Of a stretch of 48,402 nucleotides of DNA, positions 5,945 to 11,618 are shown one piece after another (position 1 is the stretch's first letter; each line of letters starts with the position of its first letter). Source of the DNA: a virus. Both the position numbers and the translations under genes were made by a program. The notes beneath the pieces were generated by a model. That model ran no database searches. It was not told the DNA's origin and saw nothing but the letters and a program-made list of their open reading frames with translations. The stretch spans positions 1 through 48,402 of IMG/VR virus record IMGVR_UViG_3300030339_000067. The stretch is one strand, 5' to 3'.

Positions 5945-6319
5945 TTACTCTGCGGCGTCAACCTCCGCACGATTAGCGAGGCTGAACTTAGTCTTCTCCT
6001 TGCCCTTGCCCTCGACGCGGATAACAATCTCCGCAGCCACAAGCTGCGTAAGCAGCTGGCTGGCCTTCTGGACTGAGATGTCCTCGGTACCTGCAACCTC
6101 AGTCGCAGTCAGACCATCAAAGCCAATGAGAGTCTCGACAATACTCTCCTTGATCTCAGCATTAGCCTCCTGAGCCTTCGTGGGCTTGCGGTCTGCAGTC
6201 TTGCGCTTGTCGATAAGAGCAATCTGAGCACCGATGAAGTCTGCTCGATCCGTCTCGCCGAGACCAGTCAGGATCTCCTGGACAGCAACAAACTGGTTGC
6301 GCTTCGTAACCTTCGTCAC
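5945..6319 (-). CDS. Winged-helix-type protein, paralogue A
   Basis: Encodes 124 residues if started at the GTG at 6317-6319. That choice aligns the TK-K-F-x5-I opening with the paralogues at 7029-7382 and 10579-10953 and gives the same length as the latter. The GAGAGG site is rather far from it (about 14 nt), so the start is not certain. Layout: helical N-terminal half with IALIDKRKTADRKPTKAQ, then a winged-helix-like half (ESIVETLIGFDGLTATEVAG, SVQKASQLLTQLVAAEIV). Family members of this shape are common in phages of gut Bacillota and lack a defined function; DNA binding is inferred. Confidence 0.72.
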   Translation of the reverse strand: MTKVTKRNQFVAVQEILTGLGETDRADFIGAQIALIDKRKTADRKPTKAQEANAEIKESIVETLIGFDGLTATEVAGTEDISVQKASQLLTQLVAAEIVIRVEGKGKEKTKFSLANRAEVDAAE

Positions 6320-6391
6320 CTTAATACACCGAACCTCTCTGTTTATTCTGTGGAACACACCTTTTATGCATTCCCTTTTTCCTTATATCTC

Positions 6392-6420
6392 ATTATAACA
6401 CATTTCAAAAAAAGTGTCAA
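6392..6420 (-). promoter_or_regulatory. Consensus leftward promoter
   Basis: On the - strand, TTGACA (6415-6420), a 17-bp spacer and TATAAT (6392-6397) with TGT before it. AAAAGATTT lies just upstream of the -35. Drives the winged-helix gene starting at 6319. Confidence 0.87.
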
Positions 6421-6671
6421 TAGAAATCTTTTGAGCTAGGCGATATAAGGCTTATGGGGTCTATATTGGGAATTTTATAGTCTATATAGAAGGGTCACGA
6501 GGTAAGGCAAAAAATGCCTATAGGATGTTTTCTGTCAAATTTTGGCTCGCTTGCGAGCCAACAAATCTCACCCTCAACCTCAGGGTGAGACTGCGGGGCT
6601 GAGTTTTACAACTGACATTTAATAACAGCAGCTACCTGTTAACCATTTATTTAAATGTAGGGTAGGACTCG
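6421..6671. other. Hairpin-rich gap including a GC hairpin module
   Basis: No gene. Contains TGGCTCGC/GCGAGCCA (6543-6560), then TCTCACCCT/AGGGTGAGA (6566-6590), then ACATTTAA/TTAAATGT (6615-6658) enclosing TAACAG/CTGTTA. The GC hairpin followed by a second hairpin matches the modules near 7574, 9054, 10362, 11565, 12442 and 13540. Here no + strand promoter precedes it, so it may only be the 3' end of the 6672-6917 transcript. Confidence 0.6.
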
Positions 6672-6917
6672 CTATCCGCAGACAGTCGTGGTAACCACTA
6701 CTGTCTGACAAGTGCAGAACTCAATCGGTGGAGCCGGCGTCGGCCTGATAGTTTCACAAGCCTCAAAAGGAACAATCATAGAGATTGTGACTGTTTCACC
6801 GAAATACTCTCTCTCGACCAGCCACTCTGCGACTGATTTAGCATACGCTCTCGCGGCGTCCAACGTGTCGAAACGCGATGTTTCGCAGTCATAAGTGTCA
6901 ATAACAGTAAACTCCAT
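6672..6917 (-). CDS. Hypothetical protein
   Basis: Encodes 81 residues, with AGGAGAG before the ATG at 6915-6917. The N-terminal part is alpha/beta (FTVIDTYDCETSRFDTLDA) with a long helix (ARAYAKSVAEWLVEREYF). The C-terminus holds CTC and a Thr/Val-rich end. No family recognised. Own promoter at 6968-6996. Confidence 0.68.
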   Translation of the reverse strand: MEFTVIDTYDCETSRFDTLDAARAYAKSVAEWLVEREYFGETVTISMIVPFEACETIRPTPAPPIEFCTCQTVVVTTTVCG

Positions 6918-6967
6918 GCTAACTCTCCTTCTTGCCCCGTAGGGCGTTCGTTGTTTCTTGTAAGTTC

Positions 6968-6996
6968 ATTGTAGCACATTGGCACGACTAGGACAA
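6968..6996 (-). promoter_or_regulatory. Leftward promoter
   Basis: On the - strand, TTGTCC (6991-6996), a 17-bp spacer and TACAAT (6968-6973) preceded by TGC. Drives 6917-6672. Confidence 0.78.
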
Positions 6997-7003
6997 GCGA
7001 TTG

Positions 7004-7026
7004 GGGGAGATTTCTCTCCCCTTTTT
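7004..7026 (+). terminator. Terminator-like hairpin oriented for the + strand
   Basis: GGGGAGA (7004-7010) pairs with TCTCCCC (7015-7021), with a TTTC loop and TTTTT at 7022-7026. The T-run is on the + strand, although both neighbouring genes are on the - strand. The - strand side has no T-run after the stem. It may stop antisense + strand transcription. Confidence 0.6.
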
Positions 7027-7028
7027 GC

Positions 7029-7382
7029 TTACTCCGCGAGAGAGAAGTAGGCTACCTTCTTAACCTCGTCCCTGACAACCTCGCCGCTGTCCACAAGCTT
7101 CTTCAGGAGGGCCGTAGTCCTCTGAATCGAGAAGTCTGCGAGAGTTCCAACATCTGCGGCGCGGATGCCCTCATCAGACAGGACAGTCACAACCTTGTCC
7201 ATGTTGGCACGAACCTCGGCAGCGTGCTTGGCGCTGCCCTTGCCATCTGCGGACTTCTTGTTGAGCAACTCCAGCTCGTGCTTCAAACCCTCCACCACAG
7301 CAGGGGTTCCGGGGACATTCGCAGCCGCAACAATTGCGATAGCAGCGGTGAACATCTCGCGCTTGGTCATCTTCTTGTTCAT
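7029..7382 (-). CDS. Winged-helix-type protein, paralogue B
   Basis: Encodes 117 residues from the ATG at 7380-7382, 7 nt after AAAGG. A GTG two codons earlier is less well spaced. Opening MTKREMFTAAIAIV, then GLKHELELLNKKS, then the winged-helix half (VVTVLSDEGIRAADVGTLA, IQRTTALLKKLVDSGEVV, VAYFSLAE). It aligns with paralogues A (5945-6319) and C (10579-10953). Own promoter at 7439-7467. Likely DNA- or nucleoprotein-binding; specific role unknown. Confidence 0.75.
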   Translation of the reverse strand: MNKKMTKREMFTAAIAIVAAANVPGTPAVVEGLKHELELLNKKSADGKGSAKHAAEVRANMDKVVTVLSDEGIRAADVGTLADFSIQRTTALLKKLVDSGEVVRDEVKKVAYFSLAE

Positions 7383-7438
7383 GGTCACGCCTTTCGTTTG
7401 GAGGCTCCCGCCTCACTTCCTTCTTTCTCAACAAAACC

Positions 7439-7467
7439 ATTGTAGCATTATTCTGCGGCAGAAACAA
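7439..7467 (-). promoter_or_regulatory. Leftward promoter
   Basis: On the - strand, TTGTTT (7462-7467), a 17-bp spacer and TACAAT (7439-7444) preceded by TGC. The -35 is weaker than at its neighbours. Drives 7382-7029. Confidence 0.7.
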
Positions 7468-7573
7468 CCCCAAATAGCAAATAAACTTAAATTAATTTCG
7501 GGAAATGAAGATTAATCAAGATTTTTCGCTGTTTTGGGCGAAAAAAGGTGGTTTTGGCACGATATTTGAAATT

Positions 7574-7618
7574 TTGGCCCGCACGCGGGCCAATTTCATG
7601 CATAATTACATGAAATTG
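7574..7618. other. GC hairpin plus second hairpin (terminator-like module)
   Basis: TTGGCCCGC/GCGGGCCAA (7574-7593) is followed by CAATTTCATG/CATGAAATTG (7591-7618). On the - strand the GC stem follows the stop of the gene at 7626 by about 35 nt and leads into AAAATTT, so it can act as a weak terminator. It belongs to the repeated two-hairpin set of this block but has no + strand promoter in front. Confidence 0.6.
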
Positions 7619-7625
7619 ATGCATT

Positions 7626-7901
7626 TCAGAAGATCTTAGGCCATTTTGTCTCTCGAACCATTCCAGAACCCTCATCACAAAGGTCGATGCAAGGACAGTT
7701 CCCATCGCATTCATCATCTTCATCTTTTTCGAAGTAACTTTCGGCCTCTTTGAAGTTAATGCAGGAGGTTTCACTCCCCCATCCATCACAAGTTCCCAAG
7801 TGGTCGCAGAGCATTTTGGAAATGTCATCCTCACTTGCGAGGTCGAAACACTCACAAGAACGATGGCGCCCGTTATAGTTGGCGCAAGCGACATCAATCA
7901 T
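7626..7901 (-). CDS. Cys-rich acidic small protein
   Basis: Encodes 91 residues, starting at an ATG (7899-7901) that overlaps the end of the upstream gene by 8 bp. Ten cysteines (residues 6, 16, 18, 32, 38, 47, 65, 69, 71 and 75) and many Asp/Glu suggest one or more metal sites. The longer frame to 8117 lies over other genes and is rejected. Third gene of a leftward operon with two other Cys-containing proteins. No family recognised. Confidence 0.65.
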   Translation of the reverse strand: MIDVACANYNGRHRSCECFDLASEDDISKMLCDHLGTCDGWGSETSCINFKEAESYFEKDEDDECDGNCPCIDLCDEGSGMVRETKWPKIF

Positions 7902-8151
7902 TGCAGATACACTCGCTTTCTTCGTCGTCATCTTCACTCCCGAGATAATTGCCGCAGCGGTCGCAGTAGTCTCCCGCGAGGTCAGCTTGGTAATTCTCGC
8001 ATATGTCGCCGGGGAAGTCAGCATCTTCTGCCATACAATCCCCATCTTCATCATAGCCGGTGGAGAGTGAGAAGTTGTTATCGGGGTTGTCTTCGTCCCA
8101 GTAGGAGCATTTACCATTGTCGAGTCTGCATTGTTGGCAGGGATTGCCCAT
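7894..8151 (-). CDS. Cys-rich acidic small protein
   Basis: Encodes 85 residues from the ATG at 8149-8151, preceded by AGGAGGGA. Nine cysteines, including CQQC (5-8), CDRC (63-66) and CIC (81-83), and very high Asp/Glu content. The CxxC pairs look like a zinc ribbon or similar metal-binding fold. It starts 2 nt after the gene at 8154-8408 ends and overlaps the next by 8 bp. Function unknown. Confidence 0.7.
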   Translation of the reverse strand: MGNPCQQCRLDNGKCSYWDEDNPDNNFSLSTGYDEDGDCMAEDADFPGDICENYQADLAGDYCDRCGNYLGSEDDDEESECICND

Positions 8152-8153
8152 CT

Positions 8154-8408
8154 CTATCCCTCCTTGTAAAACTCTTGGAGAAGAGTTTCCAGCGTTCCGA
8201 CTGGGCAGGGCTGACCATTCCACAGAGGTTTGTGCGTTAGGTTCCAACCCCTTCCATTACCACCCCAGTTTTGCTCCGCATGGCATATGCGGCAAGTGGT
8301 GAGGTCATGCTGACCTCCTTGGTATGTTGAATTCTGGTACACCGCCACCAGAGCATTTATGATGTTCTCTGAACAATCGGCGGCGAATATGATTTCGTTG
8401 GTTTTCAC
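8154..8408 (-). CDS. Small protein with CxxC motif, GTG start
   Basis: Encodes 84 residues. The GTG at 8406-8408 follows AGAAGG. A CRICH motif lies near residues 39-43, a second Cys pair (QPCPVG) near residue 68, and the sequence is Trp/Gly-rich between. First gene of the 8408-7626 operon, driven by the promoter at 8443-8471 inside the end of the HAD gene. No family assigned. Confidence 0.65.
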   Translation of the reverse strand: MKTNEIIFAADCSENIINALVAVYQNSTYQGGQHDLTTCRICHAEQNWGGNGRGWNLTHKPLWNGQPCPVGTLETLLQEFYKEG

Positions 8409-8442
8409 TGTCGAACCTTCTTTCTTGTTTGTCGTTGTATAG

Positions 8443-8471
8443 AGTATAGCACACTAGATGAGCGAGCGCAA
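8443..8471 (-). promoter_or_regulatory. Leftward promoter inside the 3' end of the HAD gene
   Basis: On the - strand, TTGCGC (8466-8471), a 17-bp spacer and TATACT (8443-8448) preceded by TGC. Drives the Cys-rich operon 8408-7626. Confidence 0.7.
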
Positions 8472-8903
8472 CCTCTTTATGAGATTCTTGGTCGGGTCGA
8501 TTGTAAGACCATGACACCATGCCGCGCGCACGTTCGCATCGTCATCGACGAGAATCGCCAGTGGCTGCTTGCGGATAACACCTTGCTTGGGTGTGCCATA
8601 TCGGACGATATGGATTTCAGAAGCCATAGGAAGAAACTTCTTTATCCATGCTCTCTTGACTTCGCGTGTCTCCTGCTCGTATTCTTTGGAGGCGTTGCGC
8701 GCGAGCCAAGAGATAACGCCGATTTCATATCCCGCGCCCATGAGGTCGCAGAGAGCGTCAAGAAGTTCCTCCGAGGGGACCATAGTATCTTCGACCGCAT
8801 AAGCAGAAGGGTCACTAGCGTGAAGTTTGTCCAACCATCCCTCTTGGTCATACAGAGGATAGACCGTTCCATCGAGGTCGAAGAAGATTTTCTTGCACGG
8901 CAT
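8454..8903 (-). CDS. HAD-superfamily phosphatase / 5'-nucleotidase-like protein
   Basis: Encodes 149 residues from the ATG at 8901-8903 after AGGAG. Motif I is FFDLDGT with D9 and D11. Motif II is Ser65 (GVISW), motif III probably Lys106, and motif IV is the DDD at 120-122. This is the catalytic set of HAD phosphatases, which use the first Asp as nucleophile and need Mg2+. The size without a large cap fits phage deoxynucleotidase or polynucleotide phosphatase types. Substrate unknown. Driven from the leftward half of a divergent promoter cassette (8944-9045). Confidence 0.82.
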   Translation of the reverse strand: MPCKKIFFDLDGTVYPLYDQEGWLDKLHASDPSAYAVEDTMVPSEELLDALCDLMGAGYEIGVISWLARNASKEYEQETREVKRAWIKKFLPMASEIHIVRYGTPKQGVIRKQPLAILVDDDANVRAAWCHGLTIDPTKNLIKRLRSLI

Positions 8904-8943
8904 GTTAACTCCTGTTGTTGACGGGTTGTTCTCTTGTAGGTCT

Positions 8944-8972
8944 AGTGTACGCTGACTAGTTGACAATAGCAA
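8944..8972 (-). promoter_or_regulatory. Leftward promoter of divergent cassette 1
   Basis: On the - strand, TTGCTA (8967-8972), a 17-bp spacer and TACACT (8944-8949). It is separated by 44 bp from the rightward -35 at 9017. Drives the HAD gene. Confidence 0.75.
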
Positions 8973-9016
8973 GGGTTTTGGGCAAAAAAAAAAGATTTCT
9001 TTTCTGCGGATTTTGC

Positions 9017-9045
9017 TTGACAAAAGTGGCTCAGTGTGTTACTGT
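9017..9045 (+). promoter_or_regulatory. Rightward promoter of divergent cassette 1
   Basis: TTGACA (9017-9022), a 17-bp spacer and TACTGT (9040-9045) with TGT before it. The expected start, near 9052, is two bases before a perfect GC hairpin. Confidence 0.75.
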
Positions 9046-9051
9046 AAAAAT

Positions 9052-9140
9052 TTCGGCGCGTCCACGCGCCGCGCATTTTCCCATAGATTTGTCAAGTGTT
9101 TTTTTGAGAAAAAAAATCTCCCTTTCGGGAGACCTTTTTT
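9052..9140 (+). ncRNA. Candidate small RNA, about 90 nt
   Basis: Begins with CGGCGCG/CGCGCCG around a TCCA loop (9054-9071), has an unpaired A/T-rich middle and ends with the TCTCCC/GGGAGA terminator and T6 run (9117-9140). Its 3' end meets the 3' end of the exonuclease gene on the other strand. It has a complete promoter-to-terminator unit and no reading frame, making it the best-defined member of the four-locus RNA family. Confidence 0.6.
9109..9140. terminator. Bidirectional terminator
   Basis: Stem TCTCCC (9117-9122) with GGGAGA (9127-9132). T6 follows on the + strand (9135-9140), and eight A on the + side (9109-9116) give T8 on the - strand. It ends both the small RNA and the exonuclease gene. 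Confidence 0.88.
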
Positions 9141-9876
9141 AGAACAGGGTTGACATTCCTTGCGCTCTCTGCATCTCCTTCCGCACAACTTGCGGAATCT
9201 TCCACGGCATAGCGGTCAGACTTTCGTCCACCTTGCCGCGCTTGGTGCGAAGAACATGCGCGAGAATGGCAGCTTCGATGAGAACATCTTCCAGCCCCGT
9301 ATGTGACTCCTCGAAGTGTGGCTGTCTGGTAATGTAAGCGTAGCACACCTCCGCAGACGTTCGGATATTTCCCGCATCCGAGACATACCCATGACGGTTG
9401 CAAAACTTAACGAAGTTTCGCTGGCTCATGATGGTCTGGCAAGCCATATGCCAAATGTCGCAATACTCTGTACCCTTGGGGAAGAAGTGCGACCACTTGT
9501 TGCACGTCATCGCCTTAATGGTACTGTCAAGTGCGCCACGGTCGAAGCCACAGTTATAGGCATACACCTTGCGGATACCATACTTTCGCATCGTGTTTCG
9601 CACGAGGTTCCAAGCAGTCCAGAACGGCGTGACTGTCCAAGAACCCTCCTCGATACCCGCGATATACTGCGGCAGCTTCTCCACATAGTAGCAGGTATTC
9701 ATCTCCTTAGACATTCCGTAGAACACTTCAGGAATGAGGAGGGAATGCGATTCGACAATCTCGGCAGTCTTAGGATTGACCACCGCAAATCCAAGGTCGT
9801 ACACATGAGGAGAGCCAAAACCTCCGCAGGTTTCGACATCTACCACAAGTGCGAGAGCGGGAGACTTGCGAGCCAT
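9139..9876 (-). CDS. DEDDh-type 3'-5' exonuclease (DnaQ-like)
   Basis: Encodes 245 residues from the ATG at 9874-9876 after GAAAGG. A longer frame to 9939 crosses the promoter and is rejected. Exo I motif VVDVET with D13 and E15; Exo II region YNCGFDRGAL with N108 and D112; Exo III HTGLED with H192 and D197. This is the complete two-metal DEDDh set of epsilon/RNase T-type exonucleases. A role in phage DNA or RNA processing or proofreading is inferred. Own promoter at 9911-9939 and terminator at 9109-9140. Confidence 0.85.
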   Translation of the reverse strand: MARKSPALALVVDVETCGGFGSPHVYDLGFAVVNPKTAEIVESHSLLIPEVFYGMSKEMNTCYYVEKLPQYIAGIEEGSWTVTPFWTAWNLVRNTMRKYGIRKVYAYNCGFDRGALDSTIKAMTCNKWSHFFPKGTEYCDIWHMACQTIMSQRNFVKFCNRHGYVSDAGNIRTSAEVCYAYITRQPHFEESHTGLEDVLIEAAILAHVLRTKRGKVDESLTAMPWKIPQVVRKEMQRAQGMSTLF

Positions 9877-9910
9877 GATGGACCTTTCGGTTGGTTTCTT
9901 TGACTGGTCT

Positions 9911-9939
9911 AGTGTAACAGGCTTGCGCGAGGAGGTCAA
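9911..9939 (-). promoter_or_regulatory. Leftward promoter of the exonuclease gene
   Basis: On the - strand, TTGACC (9934-9939), a 17-bp spacer and TACACT (9911-9916) preceded by TGT. Confidence 0.78.
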
Positions 9940-9946
9940 GAAGATT

Positions 9947-10216
9947 CTAGAGAAATTTCGTAATGAGAATTGTGGACGTTACTCCAAAACACATAACGTC
10001 CCGCACCTTGTCTGCCATTGGGCGACGTAGTGAGAATGTGCGCCAAATAGCAAGCACGTTGCACACAAGATACGCAAGCGAACCCCACAGGACATTAACT
10101 GCGGAAAGTGCTTGGCCTGCCATGATGAAGAATAGGACAGTGTACCCAACGAAGTTCCACATTTTGGAATCTTCGGACATGGGCAGTTCTGTAATGTTGT
10201 TCGTTCCGGTTGCCAT
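9947..10216 (-). CDS. Small membrane protein
   Basis: Encodes 89 residues from the ATG at 10214-10216; the longer frame to 10393 crosses promoters. After a polar N-terminus of about 22 residues come two or three hydrophobic segments: about 23-42 (FVGYTVLFFIMAGQALSAV), 45-60 (WGSLAYLVCNVLAIW) and 76-89 (CFGVTSTILI). A basic loop between them suggests an inner-membrane protein. No family recognised. Read from the leftward half of cassette 2. The ribosome binding site is weak (GAAAG). Confidence 0.65.
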   Translation of the reverse strand: MATGTNNITELPMSEDSKMWNFVGYTVLFFIMAGQALSAVNVLWGSLAYLVCNVLAIWRTFSLRRPMADKVRDVMCFGVTSTILITKFL

Positions 10217-10250
10217 TGTTTCGCTTTCTGTTGTGGTCTGTTGTCTGTTG

Positions 10251-10279
10251 ATTGTACCACAGGTGCGGCAAGGCGACAA
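10251..10279 (-). promoter_or_regulatory. Leftward promoter of divergent cassette 2
   Basis: On the - strand, TTGTCG (10274-10279), a 17-bp spacer and TACAAT (10251-10256). It is separated by 45 bp from the rightward -35 at 10325. Drives the small membrane protein. Confidence 0.75.
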
Positions 10280-10324
10280 GGGTTTCAGGAGAAGAAAAAA
10301 AGAAAAATAATTCTGGTTTTTCTC

Positions 10325-10353
10325 TTGACAAAGTTGGCCTGGTGTGTTATAGT
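10325..10353 (+). promoter_or_regulatory. Rightward promoter of divergent cassette 2
   Basis: TTGACA (10325-10330), a 17-bp spacer and TATAGT (10348-10353) with TGT before it. The predicted start is about two bases before a GC hairpin. Confidence 0.75.
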
Positions 10354-10359
10354 AAAAAT

Positions 10360-10457
10360 TTCGCGCCGTGGGCGGCGCGCCAGCAAATTTCATGCCAACT
10401 TTCTAGAAAAAAAAATAAAACAAAACTCCCCACAAGGCTTGACCAAGTGGGGAGTCC
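10360..10457 (+). ncRNA. Candidate small RNA of cassette 2
   Basis: Starts with CGCGCCG/CGGCGCG around TGGG (10362-10379). An A-rich linker follows, then ACTCCCCAC/GTGGGGAGT (10425-10455). The second hairpin has no T-run on this strand, so the 3' end is uncertain and the RNA may run on towards 10578. It lies opposite the 3' region of the winged-helix gene C. Confidence 0.5.
10403..10456 (-). terminator. Terminator for the winged-helix gene C transcript
   Basis: On the - strand, ACTCCCCAC (10455-10447) pairs with GTGGGGAGT (10433-10425). A T-rich stretch follows, the complement of the A-run at about 10406-10424. Confidence 0.82.
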
Positions 10458-10578
10458 TACACTAAAATCTATTTGTTGTCTAGAACGTGGACTCACCTCC
10501 TTAAATCGAAATTCTGGCTCCTGCCCGTACTGTCAGCAGGTACTTGGATCTACCTTCCGTTGTAGAGTACCGTAGAGG
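10458..10578. other. Structured 3' region with an orphan Shine-Dalgarno sequence
   Basis: No gene. On the - strand, GGTAC/GTACC encloses TCTAC/GTAGA (about 10540-10572), followed by CCTGC/GCAGG (about 10523-10546, partly overlapping). A perfect AAGGAGGTGA lies at about 10494-10503 (- strand) with no usable start codon after it. The + strand copy reads TCACCTCCTT, identical to the anti-Shine-Dalgarno of 16S rRNA. Confidence 0.45.
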
Positions 10579-10953
10579 TTAGGCGACCTTGAACATTGCC
10601 ACCTTTTTGATCATCTCGCGGGTGATGGTTCCATCGTCCACCATCTGCTTGAGCAGGGCCGTTGCCTTCTGAACCGGAATGTCCATCAGGACTCCAACGT
10701 CCGTGGCCCTCAGACCGTCCTCAGACCCCGTGAGAGCCGCAAGGATGTTGACCTTGATTTTCTCGTTTTCAATCTGAGCCTTCGTGGGCTTTCCGCTCGT
10801 ACCCGCGCGCTTGTCAAGCAGCTCGACCTCGTGGTCGATGAACGCGACCAGCTCTTCCCGCAGGTCTGCCTCGGCGTCAACAAACACGCCATCCAGAACG
10901 ATGTTCTTCATCTGGGCGAAACGGTCCTTCTTGGTGATGCGAGTGTCGGCCAT
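10579..10953 (-). CDS. Winged-helix-type protein, paralogue C
   Basis: Encodes 124 residues from the ATG at 10951-10953, preceded by AAGGAG. Helical N-terminal half with FIDHEVELLDKRAGTSGKPT, then the winged-helix half (VNILAALTGSEDGLRATD, PVQKATALLKQMVDDGTI, VAMFKVA). Best-preserved member of the A/B/C set; it shares the HE-LLDKR and KPTKAQ signatures with A. Proteins of this type are frequent in phages of gut Bacillota, without known function. Promoter 11001-11029, terminator 10403-10456. Confidence 0.78.
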   Translation of the reverse strand: MADTRITKKDRFAQMKNIVLDGVFVDAEADLREELVAFIDHEVELLDKRAGTSGKPTKAQIENEKIKVNILAALTGSEDGLRATDVGVLMDIPVQKATALLKQMVDDGTITREMIKKVAMFKVA

Positions 10954-11000
10954 TTTGACTCCTTTTCTTGTGGGCATCCCTGCCCTTTTACTGTGCCTTT

Positions 11001-11029
11001 ATTGTATCACATCGGTGTGACACTGACAA
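11001..11029 (-). promoter_or_regulatory. Leftward promoter overlapping an inverted-repeat arm
   Basis: On the - strand, TTGTCA (11024-11029), a 17-bp spacer and TACAAT (11001-11006). The -35 box is part of the arm (11021-11041) of the last stem-loop of the RNA locus 11021-11445. Drives paralogue C. Confidence 0.78.
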
Positions 11030-11445
11030 GAGAATAGTGTATTTTTTCTGCTGCAACTTCGCTCTGGGCATGACTCCAGAAACTAGGTGATGTTAGGTAG
11101 GGACTCACGGCCGCGCCCTAGGAAGACTGTCCCCTTACACTATCCTCTTGTCAATGTACATTAGAAAGAGAATGCTTGCATACTTGGACTTCCTCAAGTC
11201 ACCAGAGGTATTTTCTGAGTGAGCCTTTTCTCGTCGTTCGGGGAGGACAGCAGAGGAGGAAGTTTTGCAGCCCTGGGCCTAGTAGTGGAGTGGGTTCTCA
11301 CATTGGCAAGCATTCTCTTTTCAATGTGTTGAGAGGAGAAGGAGTCCGCCTTAGAAGTACCCTACTCGCGAGTCTCTTTGTTTCAGAGAGCGACCCGATT
11401 TTCCAGTAGGACTTGCTCTCAACTCCTTGATGCTTCCCTCTCAAC
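11021..11445 (-). ncRNA. Candidate tripartite structured RNA
   Basis: Reads leftward from the promoter at 11452-11480 and contains no credible frame. Three long-armed stem-loops follow each other. Unit 1: TTGAGAGG (11329-11336) with CCTCTCAA (11437-11444), continued by AAGGAGT/ACTCCTT and an inner CCTACT/AGTAGG. Unit 2: arms 11165-11179 and 11306-11320, 15 of 15 complementary, extended by ACATT/AATGT. Unit 3: arms 11025-11041 and 11136-11152, 16 of 17, enclosing TCTGG/CCAGA and TAGGG/CCCTA. The first stem starts 7 nt after the -10 box. Unit 3 ends inside the next promoter, so a 3' end near 11021 is assumed. Confidence 0.55.
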
Positions 11446-11451
11446 AAAACC

Positions 11452-11480
11452 ATCTTACCATGCAGGACTGACCAACACAA
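11452..11480 (-). promoter_or_regulatory. Leftward promoter of the tripartite RNA
   Basis: On the - strand, TTGTGT (11475-11480), a 17-bp spacer and TAAGAT (11452-11457). No protein gene follows for 500 bp; the first bases downstream form the stem at 11437-11444. Confidence 0.68.
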
Positions 11481-11549
11481 GGGATTTTAGGAATAATTCT
11501 AATTAATCTTGAGTTAACAAAATCTCCACAAAAATCTAACTCTAAAGTA

Positions 11550-11617
11550 TTGACAAAAAAATTTTGGCCCGCGTGCGGGCCAGCAAAATCCGTGCCAATA
11601 GGATTTTACTGGTTTTT
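11550..11617 (+). terminator. GC hairpin and + strand terminator; degenerate copy of the RNA cassette
   Basis: TTGACA (11550-11555) is followed not by a -10 box but directly by TGGCCCGC/GCGGGCCA (11565-11582). Then comes an intrinsic terminator: CCAGCAAAATCC (11580-11591) with GGATTTTACTGG (11601-11612) and T5 (11613-11617). On the - strand the same hairpins follow the stop of the kinase-like gene and lead into a T7 run, so they probably also end that gene. Confidence 0.65.
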
Positions 11618-11618
11618 G

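Noticed and set aside
6543-7618. GC-hairpin modules at 6543 and 7574 as further small RNA genes.
   Set aside because: No -35/-10 pair precedes them on the + strand; they are listed only as terminator-like modules.
9316-9903. 195-codon + strand open frame opposite the exonuclease gene.
   Set aside because: No ribosome binding site or family features; the - strand product has a full catalytic motif set.
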